From Zetaproteobacteria bacterium CG1_02_53_45 (GTDB lineage Bacteria; Pseudomonadota; Zetaproteobacteria; Mariprofundales; Mariprofundaceae), in assembly GCA_001871925.1 (NCBI GenBank), contig MNWZ01000086.1, forward strand, positions 1 to 47,756: a stretch of 47,756 bases of DNA. Direction: 5' to 3'. The notes below the pieces were generated by a model, which saw only the letters and a program-made list of their open reading frames with translations, was not told where the DNA came from and did no database searches. Numbering within the stretch: position 1 is the first letter of the stretch; each line of letters opens with the position of its first letter. This document shows positions 28,522-37,027 of this stretch, piece by piece. A program made the translations under genes and the position numbers.

Positions 28522-29357
28522 GAGGCACGACTGCCGGTAATGCGCATGGAAAGATCGAGTGCCGGTGAGGAGTGGGTGATGGCGCCGATGGCAATGCGGT
28601 CTATACCGGTTTCGGCATAGGCATGGGCATTGGTCAGGGTGATGTTGCCCGATGCCTCAAGCAGAATGGATGTTGGAATGATAGATCTTGCCCGGCTCAC
28701 CTGTTCCGGCGTCATATTATCGAGCAGAATAATATCCGGGCAGACGGTGACGGCTTCTGCCACCTCGTCCATGGTTTCGCACTCCACTTCCACCCAGACC
28801 GCTCTTTCCAGGCTGAAGCAGGCATTGACGGCATCGGTGATGGAGCCGCAGGCTTCAATATGATTTTCCTTGATCAGCATACCACCCTGCAGGTTTACCC
28901 TGTGATTGATGCCGCCGCCATGCAGCACGGCCTGCTTTTCAAGCAGGCGCAGTCCAGGGGTGGTTTTGCGCGTGTCGGCAATTTTGCACTGCGTATCCTT
29001 GATTACCTCGACATACAGATGTGTGGCGGTCGCAATGCCGGAAAGGTGCTGCAGGAAGTTCAGTGCGGTTCGCTCTGCCGCCAGCAGGGAGCGCAGAGGG
29101 CCATTCAGTTCACAAACCAGATCACCCTCGCTGACCTTGTCGGCATCGGCGAATTTCCAGTCGCAGACTATGCTCGCATCGACTCTGGCAAATACATCGC
29201 GGGCGATTGTGAGGCCGGAGAGGATACCGTTGGCCTTGGCGGTGATGCGGGCCGTGCCCAGTGCGCCTTCAGCAATAGTGGCCAGTGACGTCAGATCGTT
29301 AAAGGCTGCGTCTTCTTCCAGAGCAAGATTTATCAGGGTCAGATGAGGTGATTGCAT
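28518..29357 (-). CDS. nadC: Nicotinate-nucleotide pyrophosphorylase (carboxylating)
   Basis: ALNFLQHLSGIAT, DTRKTTPGLRLLEKQAVLHGGGINHR, LLDNM, LEASGNIT. Confidence 0.96.
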   Translation of the reverse strand: MQSPHLTLINLALEEDAAFNDLTSLATIAEGALGTARITAKANGILSGLTIARDVFARVDASIVCDWKFADADKVSEGDLVCELNGPLRSLLAAERTALNFLQHLSGIATATHLYVEVIKDTQCKIADTRKTTPGLRLLEKQAVLHGGGINHRVNLQGGMLIKENHIEACGSITDAVNACFSLERAVWVEVECETMDEVAEAVTVCPDIILLDNMTPEQVSRARSIIPTSILLEASGNITLTNAHAYAETGIDRIAIGAITHSSPALDLSMRITGSRAS

Positions 29358-29369
29358 CAGCCTAACTCT

Positions 29370-29471
29370 ATGAAACATCGGTTAAATGTCATCATAGTGA
29401 TTTGCATCATGTTGCTAATGGCGGGTATGATGAGCATGCTGCTGTTCATGTCTGTATTTTATGTGGCATGA
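29370..29471 (+). CDS. Putative 33-aa hydrophobic membrane microprotein
   Basis: ATG...TGA reads MKHRLNVIIVICIMLLMAGMMSMLLFMSVFYVA; below the ORF-track length cut-off; no clear SD. Confidence 0.4.
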   Translation: MKHRLNVIIVICIMLLMAGMMSMLLFMSVFYVA

Positions 29472-29490
29472 TTTCGCACCTGGAGAGTGA

Positions 29491-30870
29491 ATGACTAACG
29501 ACAATGCAACAGTGCTGGTTGTGGATGACACGCCTGAAAACATTGATGTGCTTCGGGGCTTGCTGAAATCGCACTACAAGGTGAAGGTGGCGATTAACGG
29601 GGCACAGGCATTGAAGTTGTGCATGTCTGATACGCCTCCCGACCTGATTCTGCTCGACGTGATGATGCCCGGCATGGATGGTTATGAAGTGTGTCGCAGG
29701 CTGAAGGCCGATCCGCGCACGCACGGTATTCCGGTGATTTTTGTGACGGCCATGAATGAAACCCATGATGAGATACTCGGCTTTGAAGTCGGCGGTGTCG
29801 ATTATATCAATAAACCGGTAACGCCTGCGGTTGTGCTGGCGCGGGTGAAAACCCAGCTCAAGTTGCGTTCGGCTTACCGTTTTATTCGCGATACCTTCGG
29901 CCGTTACCTCTCTGAAGAGATTGTCGATAACCTGATTGATTCGCCGCAGGGCTTGCAACTCGGTGGTGAGAAACGGCTGGTCACGATTCTGATGGCTGAC
30001 TTGCGCGGTTTTACCTCGATCGGCGAGCGCCTGCCTGCCGAATCGGTGGTTGATATGATCAATATCTTCCTCTCTGCCATGACCGATGTGATTCAGAAAT
30101 ATCAGGGCACCATTGATGAATTTATCGGCGATGCGATTCTGGCTATTTTTGGCGCTCCGGTTCAGCGCGAGGACGATGCCATGCGAGCGGTACGTTGTGC
30201 CATCGAGATGCAACTGGCCATGGAAGCGGTGAATGCCAGTTATGCGGCCGCCGGTTACCCGCAGGTGGAAATGGGTATCGGTATTAATACCGGGGAAGTG
30301 ATTGTTGGTAACATCGGCTCCCAGAAGCGCAGTAAATACGCTGTGGTGGGGCGCCATGTGAATACAACATCACGCATTGAGTCATACACCGTTGGTGGTC
30401 AGATTCTGGTTTCAGAGAGTACCAGATATGCCTGTGCCGGGCTGTTGCAGATTAATGACGAGATGAGGGTGATGCCCAAAGGTATCTCTGAGGAGATTAG
30501 TATTTTTGATGTCGGCGGCGTTAACGGCGATGAACCATTGATGCTGGTCGACAAGTCCGTGTCCGACTTCACAGCGTTCCCCATCCCGGTCAGGGTTCAC
30601 ATGCTGGAGCTTAAGGGAACACAGTCAAAATCATTGTTTCAGGGAGAAATCCTGCGCATGGCCGGCAGGGTTATGGAAGTACGCTCCGATTATGCCTATG
30701 ACAACTTCAGTAATTTAAGGGTCACGCTGCCGGATGGATCCGGCCGTAGTGCTGATACCCAGTTTTATGCCAAGGTGATCAGGCAGGTTGCCGATAAACC
30801 TGTCATCCTGCGCTTGCATGCAACCTATTTGCCTGCAGAAGTGCAGAAGATACTGGAGACTGGCGTTTAA
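29491..30870 (+). CDS. Response regulator with class III adenylate/guanylate cyclase domain
   Basis: REC: VLVVDDTPENIDVLRGLL, LILLDVMMPGMDGYEVCRRLK, KPV. Cyclase: LMADLRGFTSIGERL, DEFIGDAILAIFGAP, VNTTSRIES. Extra C-terminal domain of about 110 aa. Confidence 0.93.
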   Translation: MTNDNATVLVVDDTPENIDVLRGLLKSHYKVKVAINGAQALKLCMSDTPPDLILLDVMMPGMDGYEVCRRLKADPRTHGIPVIFVTAMNETHDEILGFEVGGVDYINKPVTPAVVLARVKTQLKLRSAYRFIRDTFGRYLSEEIVDNLIDSPQGLQLGGEKRLVTILMADLRGFTSIGERLPAESVVDMINIFLSAMTDVIQKYQGTIDEFIGDAILAIFGAPVQREDDAMRAVRCAIEMQLAMEAVNASYAAAGYPQVEMGIGINTGEVIVGNIGSQKRSKYAVVGRHVNTTSRIESYTVGGQILVSESTRYACAGLLQINDEMRVMPKGISEEISIFDVGGVNGDEPLMLVDKSVSDFTAFPIPVRVHMLELKGTQSKSLFQGEILRMAGRVMEVRSDYAYDNFSNLRVTLPDGSGRSADTQFYAKVIRQVADKPVILRLHATYLPAEVQKILETGV

Positions 30871-30979
30871 TGGCTATGATGCTGACGACTGCTGCAGGTC
30901 AGTGTGATACAGGTCGCATCGTCCAGCCATTACTGCGGCTAAGGTTTTTATTCATGTCTATTGTTGCCAAGGTGAACCG

Positions 30980-31780
30980 ATGAGCCTGATTCTGCATTTC
31001 TCCGATTCCCACCTCTATGCCGACAAGCAGGGTGAGCTCAAGGGGATCAGGCCTTATGACAGCTTTCGGGCTGTTCTGGCGCATGCCTATAACAACTATC
31101 CGAAACCGGATGTCATTATTCTCGGTGGCGACATGGCTCAGGATGAGTCCGCTCCGACGTACAGAATGGTTGTGGAACTGTTACGTGAATATGACTGGCA
31201 GGCGCCCGTGATGATCTCGCCGGGCAACCATGCCAATCTGTCTATATTGCAGGGCAGCCTGATTCCATACCTGAATACCCTGTTTTCCTATAGTGACCAC
31301 CTGCAGCTTGAGTCGTGGCAGGTGATCACGCTTAATACGCATGATAGGGGAAATGTCGGCGGTTATATTACCGAACAGGAGCTGGTCAGGCTTAATAAGC
31401 TGCTGCTGGCCTCCGGCGACAAACCGACGCTGATAGCGCTGCATCATCATCCGATTCCTGTCGGTAGCCGCTGGATGGATGCGATTGACCTGTCCAACCG
31501 GCAAGATCTGTGGAAAGTGATCAAGCAATACACTCAGGTGAAGGCACTGCTGTGCGGTCACATTCATCAGCACTTCGATGCCGTGTTTGAGGGGGTCAGG
31601 GTGCTCGGCTCCCCGTCCACATGCGTGCAGTTTACACCGGGTGAAGATGAATTTGCCATTGATGAGGTATCGCCAGGTTATCGCTGGATAAAGCTCGAAG
31701 ATCACGGTGAGATTCGTACCGGTGTTGAGCGCATCGAAGGGTTTATTCCACCGGATTTGAATAATACAGACCCATACTAA
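30980..31780 (+). CDS. cpdA: CpdA/Icc-like 3',5'-cyclic AMP phosphodiesterase (metallophosphoesterase)
   Basis: HFSDSHLYA, LGGDMAQDES, SPGNHANLS, LIALHHHPIPVGSRWMD, LLCGHIHQHFD, GSPSTCVQFTPG. Confidence 0.85.
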   Translation: MSLILHFSDSHLYADKQGELKGIRPYDSFRAVLAHAYNNYPKPDVIILGGDMAQDESAPTYRMVVELLREYDWQAPVMISPGNHANLSILQGSLIPYLNTLFSYSDHLQLESWQVITLNTHDRGNVGGYITEQELVRLNKLLLASGDKPTLIALHHHPIPVGSRWMDAIDLSNRQDLWKVIKQYTQVKALLCGHIHQHFDAVFEGVRVLGSPSTCVQFTPGEDEFAIDEVSPGYRWIKLEDHGEIRTGVERIEGFIPPDLNNTDPY

Positions 31781-31815
31781 AGAAGCGCCGACTAAGTCAG
31801 CGCTTCTTTAGTATG
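31773..31815. terminator. 16-bp perfect inverted repeat spanning the cpdA stop codon
   Basis: CATACTAAAGAAGCGC-cgactaagtca-GCGCTTCTTTAGTATG; stop TAA at 31778-31780 lies in arm 1; no following T-tract. Confidence 0.6.
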
Positions 31816-31863
31816 CCATAAATTGTTTGCCTGTCAGTTTCTACAATCCTTTACCGTGTGTCG

Positions 31864-32487
31864 TTAGTGCCCCTTTGGGGTGGTTGCAGGCGCTGAGCTA
31901 TGCGTTGCCGGTGTCTTGCTGCCCGTGTTGTAAGAGGGTTTCGACGGGATCAGGAAGAAGGCCAGAATGTAGATAATGATAAAAATGACCGGCGCTATCT
32001 TGATAAACAGTGGCAGTTTATGTGCTTTCTCTTTCAGTGTGCGCAGCAGCGGCGCCAGGGTCACGCGTTGCGACATGATGACGTTGGTCTGGCGTTCCAT
32101 AATCGCGGCAAGAATCGCATAGGCCAGTTCATGCTGGCTCTGCATCAGTCCGGTGAAGGCATCCTGTGTCAGGCTGTAGATTACGCACGGTTCCATTGCG
32201 GTTACATCGGCAGTGCGGCGTTTCCTGTTCAGAAAGGTGAGTTCGCCGAACAGGGTTCCCGGTTCGATTTCAGCCAGTGTGATACGGCCTTCATAGCGGT
32301 TGTTGTCTTCAACCTTGGCGCGACCTGAATACATGATTTCTAGCGTGCCGCCAGGTTGTCCTTCAGTAATAATTTTTGCGCCTGCTGCGATATTGGCTTC
32401 ATTGATACATGACAATGCCCGCTTTTCATTTTCGGACAGTGGTCTGTTGATGATGTTTTTTTCAAGCCATGCAATATCAATTGCCAT
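31864..32487 (-). CDS. Cyclic-nucleotide-binding domain protein with C-terminal TM helix
   Basis: cNMP fold with phosphate-binding cassette FGELTFLNRKRRTADVTA; TM APVIFIIIYILAFFLIP; no HTH. Confidence 0.85.
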   Translation of the reverse strand: MAIDIAWLEKNIINRPLSENEKRALSCINEANIAAGAKIITEGQPGGTLEIMYSGRAKVEDNNRYEGRITLAEIEPGTLFGELTFLNRKRRTADVTAMEPCVIYSLTQDAFTGLMQSQHELAYAILAAIMERQTNVIMSQRVTLAPLLRTLKEKAHKLPLFIKIAPVIFIIIYILAFFLIPSKPSYNTGSKTPATHSSAPATTPKGH

Positions 32488-32642
32488 GAGTGTCTCCCTG
32501 TTGCTGTAAATATTACCCATATATAGTCGAGGATGAAATATAATCAACAACAGTATCTGGATAGAGGTTAATATTTGCTTTGACGAAGGCTGCTCATCAT
32601 TGCTGATTTATTCAGTGATTTTAGTCACTGCTAAAGCGCTGC

Positions 32643-33368
32643 CTATAAGAGCCACATCACAAAACCGACAGTGATCATGGCTGCCGGTGTATTCCACTGG
32701 CCGGGAATAATCGCACGCGTGGCCGATGCGGTCATGCTGGCAATCAGCGTGGCAATAAACAACGTCTGCCAGTCAGTGCCGTGATAGACATGCAGGCTCC
32801 AGCAGAGCAGGAACGTGGATACGACGATCAGCACCAGGTGTCCGGCCAGCGTCTGTTCAGGGTGGGCGGGAAATCCCAGCTTTAGAAAACCGAAACGGAT
32901 TTCACACAGCTGGTCAATCCAGCCGGCGGCAGGAAAAGCCAGACACAAACAGAGTGCCAGACCGAAACCGAATTCAGGGATCGCCTGAAACCAGAGGGCG
33001 GCAATAAGCAGGGCGGCAAGCGTATGAATAAGCGGCAGCAACCTGAAGGTGGGATAAATCGCAGGTTTGCTGTTTTCAGTTTGCCTGCTCCAGGCAAAAC
33101 GCAGTTGCTGCCAGAATGGTGTGCGCACAGTCATGGCAAGCAGGCTCACGGCGGCAAGTGCTGCAATGCCTGCGGTCAGCCAGCGAGCATCTGTATACAC
33201 TGGCCACATCACGACCCAGATGGCTAACAGCGGCGGCATGGATTGCCGGATGGTTTGCGGTGGCACGCCACGGCGCAGAATCATGACGGAAAACCAGGTC
33301 AGTTGCAGGATGCCAAAGACAACCAGTCCGCTTAATACAAGATCCGTGACTTCCATATTTTCAATCAT
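32643..33368 (-). CDS. Polytopic membrane protein (possibly cytidylyltransferase/dolichol-kinase-like)
   Basis: About 7 hydrophobic segments; GFPAHPEQTLAGHLVL and C-terminal ATRAIIPGQWNTPAAM are loosely reminiscent of that family. Confidence 0.45.
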   Translation of the reverse strand: MIENMEVTDLVLSGLVVFGILQLTWFSVMILRRGVPPQTIRQSMPPLLAIWVVMWPVYTDARWLTAGIAALAAVSLLAMTVRTPFWQQLRFAWSRQTENSKPAIYPTFRLLPLIHTLAALLIAALWFQAIPEFGFGLALCLCLAFPAAGWIDQLCEIRFGFLKLGFPAHPEQTLAGHLVLIVVSTFLLCWSLHVYHGTDWQTLFIATLIASMTASATRAIIPGQWNTPAAMITVGFVMWLL

Positions 33369-33439
33369 GCCGGCACGCTAGCCGCTCTTCTCCTTTGCCG
33401 AAAGCAGCGCTTATAGTTAGTTTGTCCAGTCAGGGAGGT

Positions 33440-33586
33440 ACTGATTTATTGGCCTGCTGCCAAAAATCAGTGCGAAAAGGCAAAGGTGCGAACTTAGCTT
33501 TTCTCACAAAATCAATGGTTTGCGCCATCGGTTCTGGTGCCCCTGACATGGGTCGCGCGGAAACACTGAATAATTCAGCGTTTTCC
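33440..33586 (+). ncRNA. Candidate five-hairpin structured element, copy B (5' of rpiA)
   Basis: Hairpins 33440-33471, 33474-33503, 33510-33533, 33537-33556, 33564-33580; same order, spacing and compensatory changes as 47258-47396. Confidence 0.55.
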
Positions 33587-33608
33587 TAGTTTTATATGGA
33601 GGGAATGA

Positions 33609-34274
33609 ATGACGCAGGACGAAATGAAACAGAAAGTGGCTGAAGCTGCTTTGGAATATGTAAGGGCGGGCACGATAGTCGGCGTAGGTACAGGTTCAAC
33701 CGCCAATATGTTTATTGATGCACTGGCCGGCATGAAAGACAAAATTCTGGCGACAGTGGCAAGTTCGGAAGCAACGGCAAAACGTCTGGCCGGTCACGGT
33801 ATTCCTGTTCTGGATTTGAATGAAGCTCTCAAACAGGTCGACTCACTGTCGGTATATGTTGATGGCGCCGATGAATTTGATACGGAAAGGAATTTGACCA
33901 AAGGCGGCGGCGGTGCCTTGACGCGTGAGAAAATTGTGGCTGCTGCAGCCGTGCAGTTTGTCTGTATTGTTGATCAGTCCAAGCAGGTGGAGTTCCTTGG
34001 CGCTTTCCCGCTGCCGATTGAAGTGATTCCGATGGCAGAGGAGTTGCTGATGGGCGAAGTGGTGAAGCTGGGGGCCAGACCGGTCGTGCGCGAAGGTTTT
34101 ATCACTGATAACGGCAATATCATTATTGATGTGCACGGTTTGAAAATTACCGATCCGCGCAGAATGGAAGACCACCTGAACAGTATTCCGGGTGTGGTGA
34201 CCAACGGTATTTTCTCACATCAGGGCGCTGATATTGTGCTGATGGCTACACCTGAGGGCGTGGAAAAACTGTAA
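33609..34274 (+). CDS. rpiA: Ribose-5-phosphate isomerase A
   Basis: [48 protein letters not shown]-like [14 protein letters not shown]. Confidence 0.97.
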   Translation: MTQDEMKQKVAEAALEYVRAGTIVGVGTGSTANMFIDALAGMKDKILATVASSEATAKRLAGHGIPVLDLNEALKQVDSLSVYVDGADEFDTERNLTKGGGGALTREKIVAAAAVQFVCIVDQSKQVEFLGAFPLPIEVIPMAEELLMGEVVKLGARPVVREGFITDNGNIIIDVHGLKITDPRRMEDHLNSIPGVVTNGIFSHQGADIVLMATPEGVEKL

Positions 34275-34303
34275 CAGGTATACAGGGTGTTCAGGGAGCT
34301 GGC

Positions 34304-34447
34304 ATGGCAAACAGGTCACTGCTAACAGGGCGATCTGTTGCTATCAGCTCCCTCTGTCTTTTGCTTTCACCACTGTATGCAAAGGATCTCTCAAATAAAT
34401 CGATTCGCCACGACGCATGTTTTTGCGCCAGATGGAGAGCCGGGTGA
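34304..34447 (+). CDS. Putative 47-aa secreted peptide or 5' part of a frameshifted gene
   Basis: MANRSLLTGRSVAISSLCLLLSPLYAKDLSNKSIRHDACFCARWRAG; signal-peptide-like N-terminus. Confidence 0.25.
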   Translation: MANRSLLTGRSVAISSLCLLLSPLYAKDLSNKSIRHDACFCARWRAG

Positions 34448-34635
34448 TGCCGGCCTGTTTGTCGGTCAGGGGGTGGCAGGTTTTCTGCAGAAGCTCTATA
34501 CTCCGAAAGCTTTGCGGGGGAAATGCAGGCCATGTTTGTTGAACAGGAGCAGCCGGGAAAGACAGACTTTTCAAGTTTACTATAGCACTATAGTTTGCTC
34601 AGAAGTGTTAGTCGGTTGTTAAGGAGATTATTGCT

Positions 34636-36750
34636 ATGAGGGATACGGTAACAGGTTCAGGGATGCAGCATGTGATTTTGCAGATGAATCCGTTGCAGCT
34701 TTCCATACTGGTTGGTATTCCCTTTGTACTGGTTTTCGCGTCGATCAATTTCTCGCTCGGTCTGTATGCGTTGGGGCAGATCGAGATGTTGATGGTGGCG
34801 ACCCTTGCAGGCTTGTACTGGTGGTCGAAAAGAAAACATCCCCGCTTTTTACTCAAGAACCTGTTTGTGTTGCATCCTGCCATGCTGTTCTCCTTTCTTT
34901 TTCTGCAGGGTGGTTTCAGTGATATCGGTTTTATCTGGAGCTTCGGTTTCCCTTTTATTGCCTGCCTGAGTGCGGGCTCCCGTATCGGTATGGTGTGGAC
35001 GCTTGTATATGCAGTGCTGGTTGCTGCTCTGGGTTTCGGCATGCAGGAGATCAGCTGGCAGAAGGTGGTTTATATCGGGCTTGCCTATCTGGCCTTCAGC
35101 CTGATTGCTTTTTACACTGTGATTTCAAGAGAGAAGAGAGAGCAGGAAAAAGAGCTGCGTTTGCATGAAACGACTTCAAAGCTAAAGCATGAGGAACATG
35201 CACTGGTGAGCAGTAAAATCAGCCATCGTGAACTGCTCAATGCGCTGCCGTATGCGATAGCCGTGTTCAGTGGCGAGAGATGGATTTATTGCAACTGGAG
35301 TGCCGTACTGCTGCTGGGCGTCGACTCTGTCGAGCAGATGGTTGGCTCATCCCTGTTTGATTATATCGACCCGGAAGAGCATGGGCGCACAAGAGAATTT
35401 GTCAGGCATATGACTGAAACCGGCAGGCCGGGGACATTGTCGAATGTGAAAATTCTACGCAGGCAGGGAGAGCCGTTCACAGGGCTTCTTCAGGTTAGTC
35501 CGGTCGATCATGAAGGCCAGCCGGCATTTCTGGTGGCACTGGAGGATGCAACCGAGCGGGGAAACCAGGAGTTGGAGCACTACAACCTGCAGGCACAGTT
35601 GGAGCATGCTCAGCGGCTGGAGTCGCTCGGGATGCTGGCAGGCGGCATCGCACATGATTTCAATAACCTGCTGGCCGCCATTATGGGCAATGCGGAGTTA
35701 GCCAAAGTGAAAATGGGGCGGCAATCTCCTGCTGCAAATTATATCGAAAATATCATCGGCAGTTGCGATCACGCGGCTGAACTGTGCAAACAGATGCTCG
35801 CCTATGCAGGCAAGGGCAGTTATGAGCTGGAAGTTATCAATCTCAATGAACTGATCAAATCGATGGGCAAGCTGATCAGGGCATCGGTGAGCAGTAATAT
35901 CACCTTGAAAATGAAGCTTGATGGCAACTTGCCCGGCATCGAAGGGGATATGGCCCAGGTGCAGCAGCTGCTGTTGAATTTCATTGTCAATTCCGCCGAT
36001 GCCATTGGTAAAGCTCCGGGCGAAATCAAGGTCACCAGTGGTGCCAGGCTGTTGCAGCGTGAAATGCTCGATGGCCTGTATAATGGCGCGGAGTTGCCGG
36101 AACGGGAGTATGTTATTGTCGAAGTCAGGGATAATGGTTGCGGCATGGACCTGGCTCTGCAGGCCCGCATATTCGATCCGTTTTTTACCACCAAACAGAC
36201 CGGCAGCGGACTGGGGCTTTCTGCAGTACTGGGTATTGTACGCGGCCATCAGGGCGCGATTCAGCTGTTCAGTGCGCCGGGCAAAGGCACGGCCTTCCGT
36301 GTCTATTTCCCCTCCACCGATCAGTCCTTTAAAGAGACTATGGTAACGACCACGGAGGTGGAGGCCTGGCATGGTGAAGGCACGGTGTTGATTGTAGATG
36401 ATGATTCGCGTGTGCGCTCTGTCGCCAGCGCCTTTATTCAGAATCTCGAGTTTGACGTTATCACCGCCGATGACGGCAGGGAAGGGCTGGATCTGTTTAA
36501 GGAGCATCATCAGAAACTTGTAGCTGTGCTGCTTGATATGACGATGCCGGTGATGGGCGGTGTGGAAGCCATGCTCGGCATGCGTGAGTTTGATCGCAGT
36601 GTGCCCATCATACTGGTTTCCGGTTATTCGGAAGTCGAAGCAGGCACACTGGTCAGTGGTGACCGCCCCAATGCATTCCTGCAGAAACCGTTTAAAGCCA
36701 AAGCCCTTAAATCCATCCTGTATGAAGTGATGCAAGAACGCGCCGAATGA
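34636..36750 (+). CDS. Hybrid sensor histidine kinase (membrane, PAS, HisKA, HATPase, C-terminal REC)
   Basis: Multi-TM N-terminus; AGGIAHDFNNLLAAIMGNAEL H-box; DNGCGMD, TTKQTGSGLGLSAVLGIV; REC VLIVDDDSRVRS, LLDMTMPVMGG, KPF. Confidence 0.95.
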   Translation: MRDTVTGSGMQHVILQMNPLQLSILVGIPFVLVFASINFSLGLYALGQIEMLMVATLAGLYWWSKRKHPRFLLKNLFVLHPAMLFSFLFLQGGFSDIGFIWSFGFPFIACLSAGSRIGMVWTLVYAVLVAALGFGMQEISWQKVVYIGLAYLAFSLIAFYTVISREKREQEKELRLHETTSKLKHEEHALVSSKISHRELLNALPYAIAVFSGERWIYCNWSAVLLLGVDSVEQMVGSSLFDYIDPEEHGRTREFVRHMTETGRPGTLSNVKILRRQGEPFTGLLQVSPVDHEGQPAFLVALEDATERGNQELEHYNLQAQLEHAQRLESLGMLAGGIAHDFNNLLAAIMGNAELAKVKMGRQSPAANYIENIIGSCDHAAELCKQMLAYAGKGSYELEVINLNELIKSMGKLIRASVSSNITLKMKLDGNLPGIEGDMAQVQQLLLNFIVNSADAIGKAPGEIKVTSGARLLQREMLDGLYNGAELPEREYVIVEVRDNGCGMDLALQARIFDPFFTTKQTGSGLGLSAVLGIVRGHQGAIQLFSAPGKGTAFRVYFPSTDQSFKETMVTTTEVEAWHGEGTVLIVDDDSRVRSVASAFIQNLEFDVITADDGREGLDLFKEHHQKLVAVLLDMTMPVMGGVEAMLGMREFDRSVPIILVSGYSEVEAGTLVSGDRPNAFLQKPFKAKALKSILYEVMQERAE

Positions 36751-36777
36751 AAGCACGATGTGCTTTCATTCGGCGCG
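36739..36777. terminator. 18-bp perfect inverted repeat spanning the kinase stop codon
   Basis: CGCGCCGAATGAAAGCAC-gat-GTGCTTTCATTCGGCGCG; TGA stop 36748-36750 in arm 1. Confidence 0.6.
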
Positions 36778-37027
36778 ATAGTCTGAATAAAGCAAGGCAC
36801 GGGGTACTTTTAGTCGACGCGTTAGTCTCAACAGAACAAGACATGGCTATTTTTTGCAATTCACTGCCATATCGGTATAACTTCGACATTCAAATTTAAC
36901 GGGGAAAGACGTATAGTTTTTCCCATCTTCGGAACTTTCATGTCATGCGTGTGTAAGCTGTGCCCCCGTCTACTGTTTCATCTGGCGGTGGGCAGGCGCA
37001 TCAACTGAATAATAAAGGACTGTCTTT

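Noticed and set aside
29446-30357. 303-aa minus-strand ORF opposite the cyclase gene
   Set aside because: Shadow of the plus-strand REC-cyclase; rich in His/Arg/Gln, typical of antisense frames.
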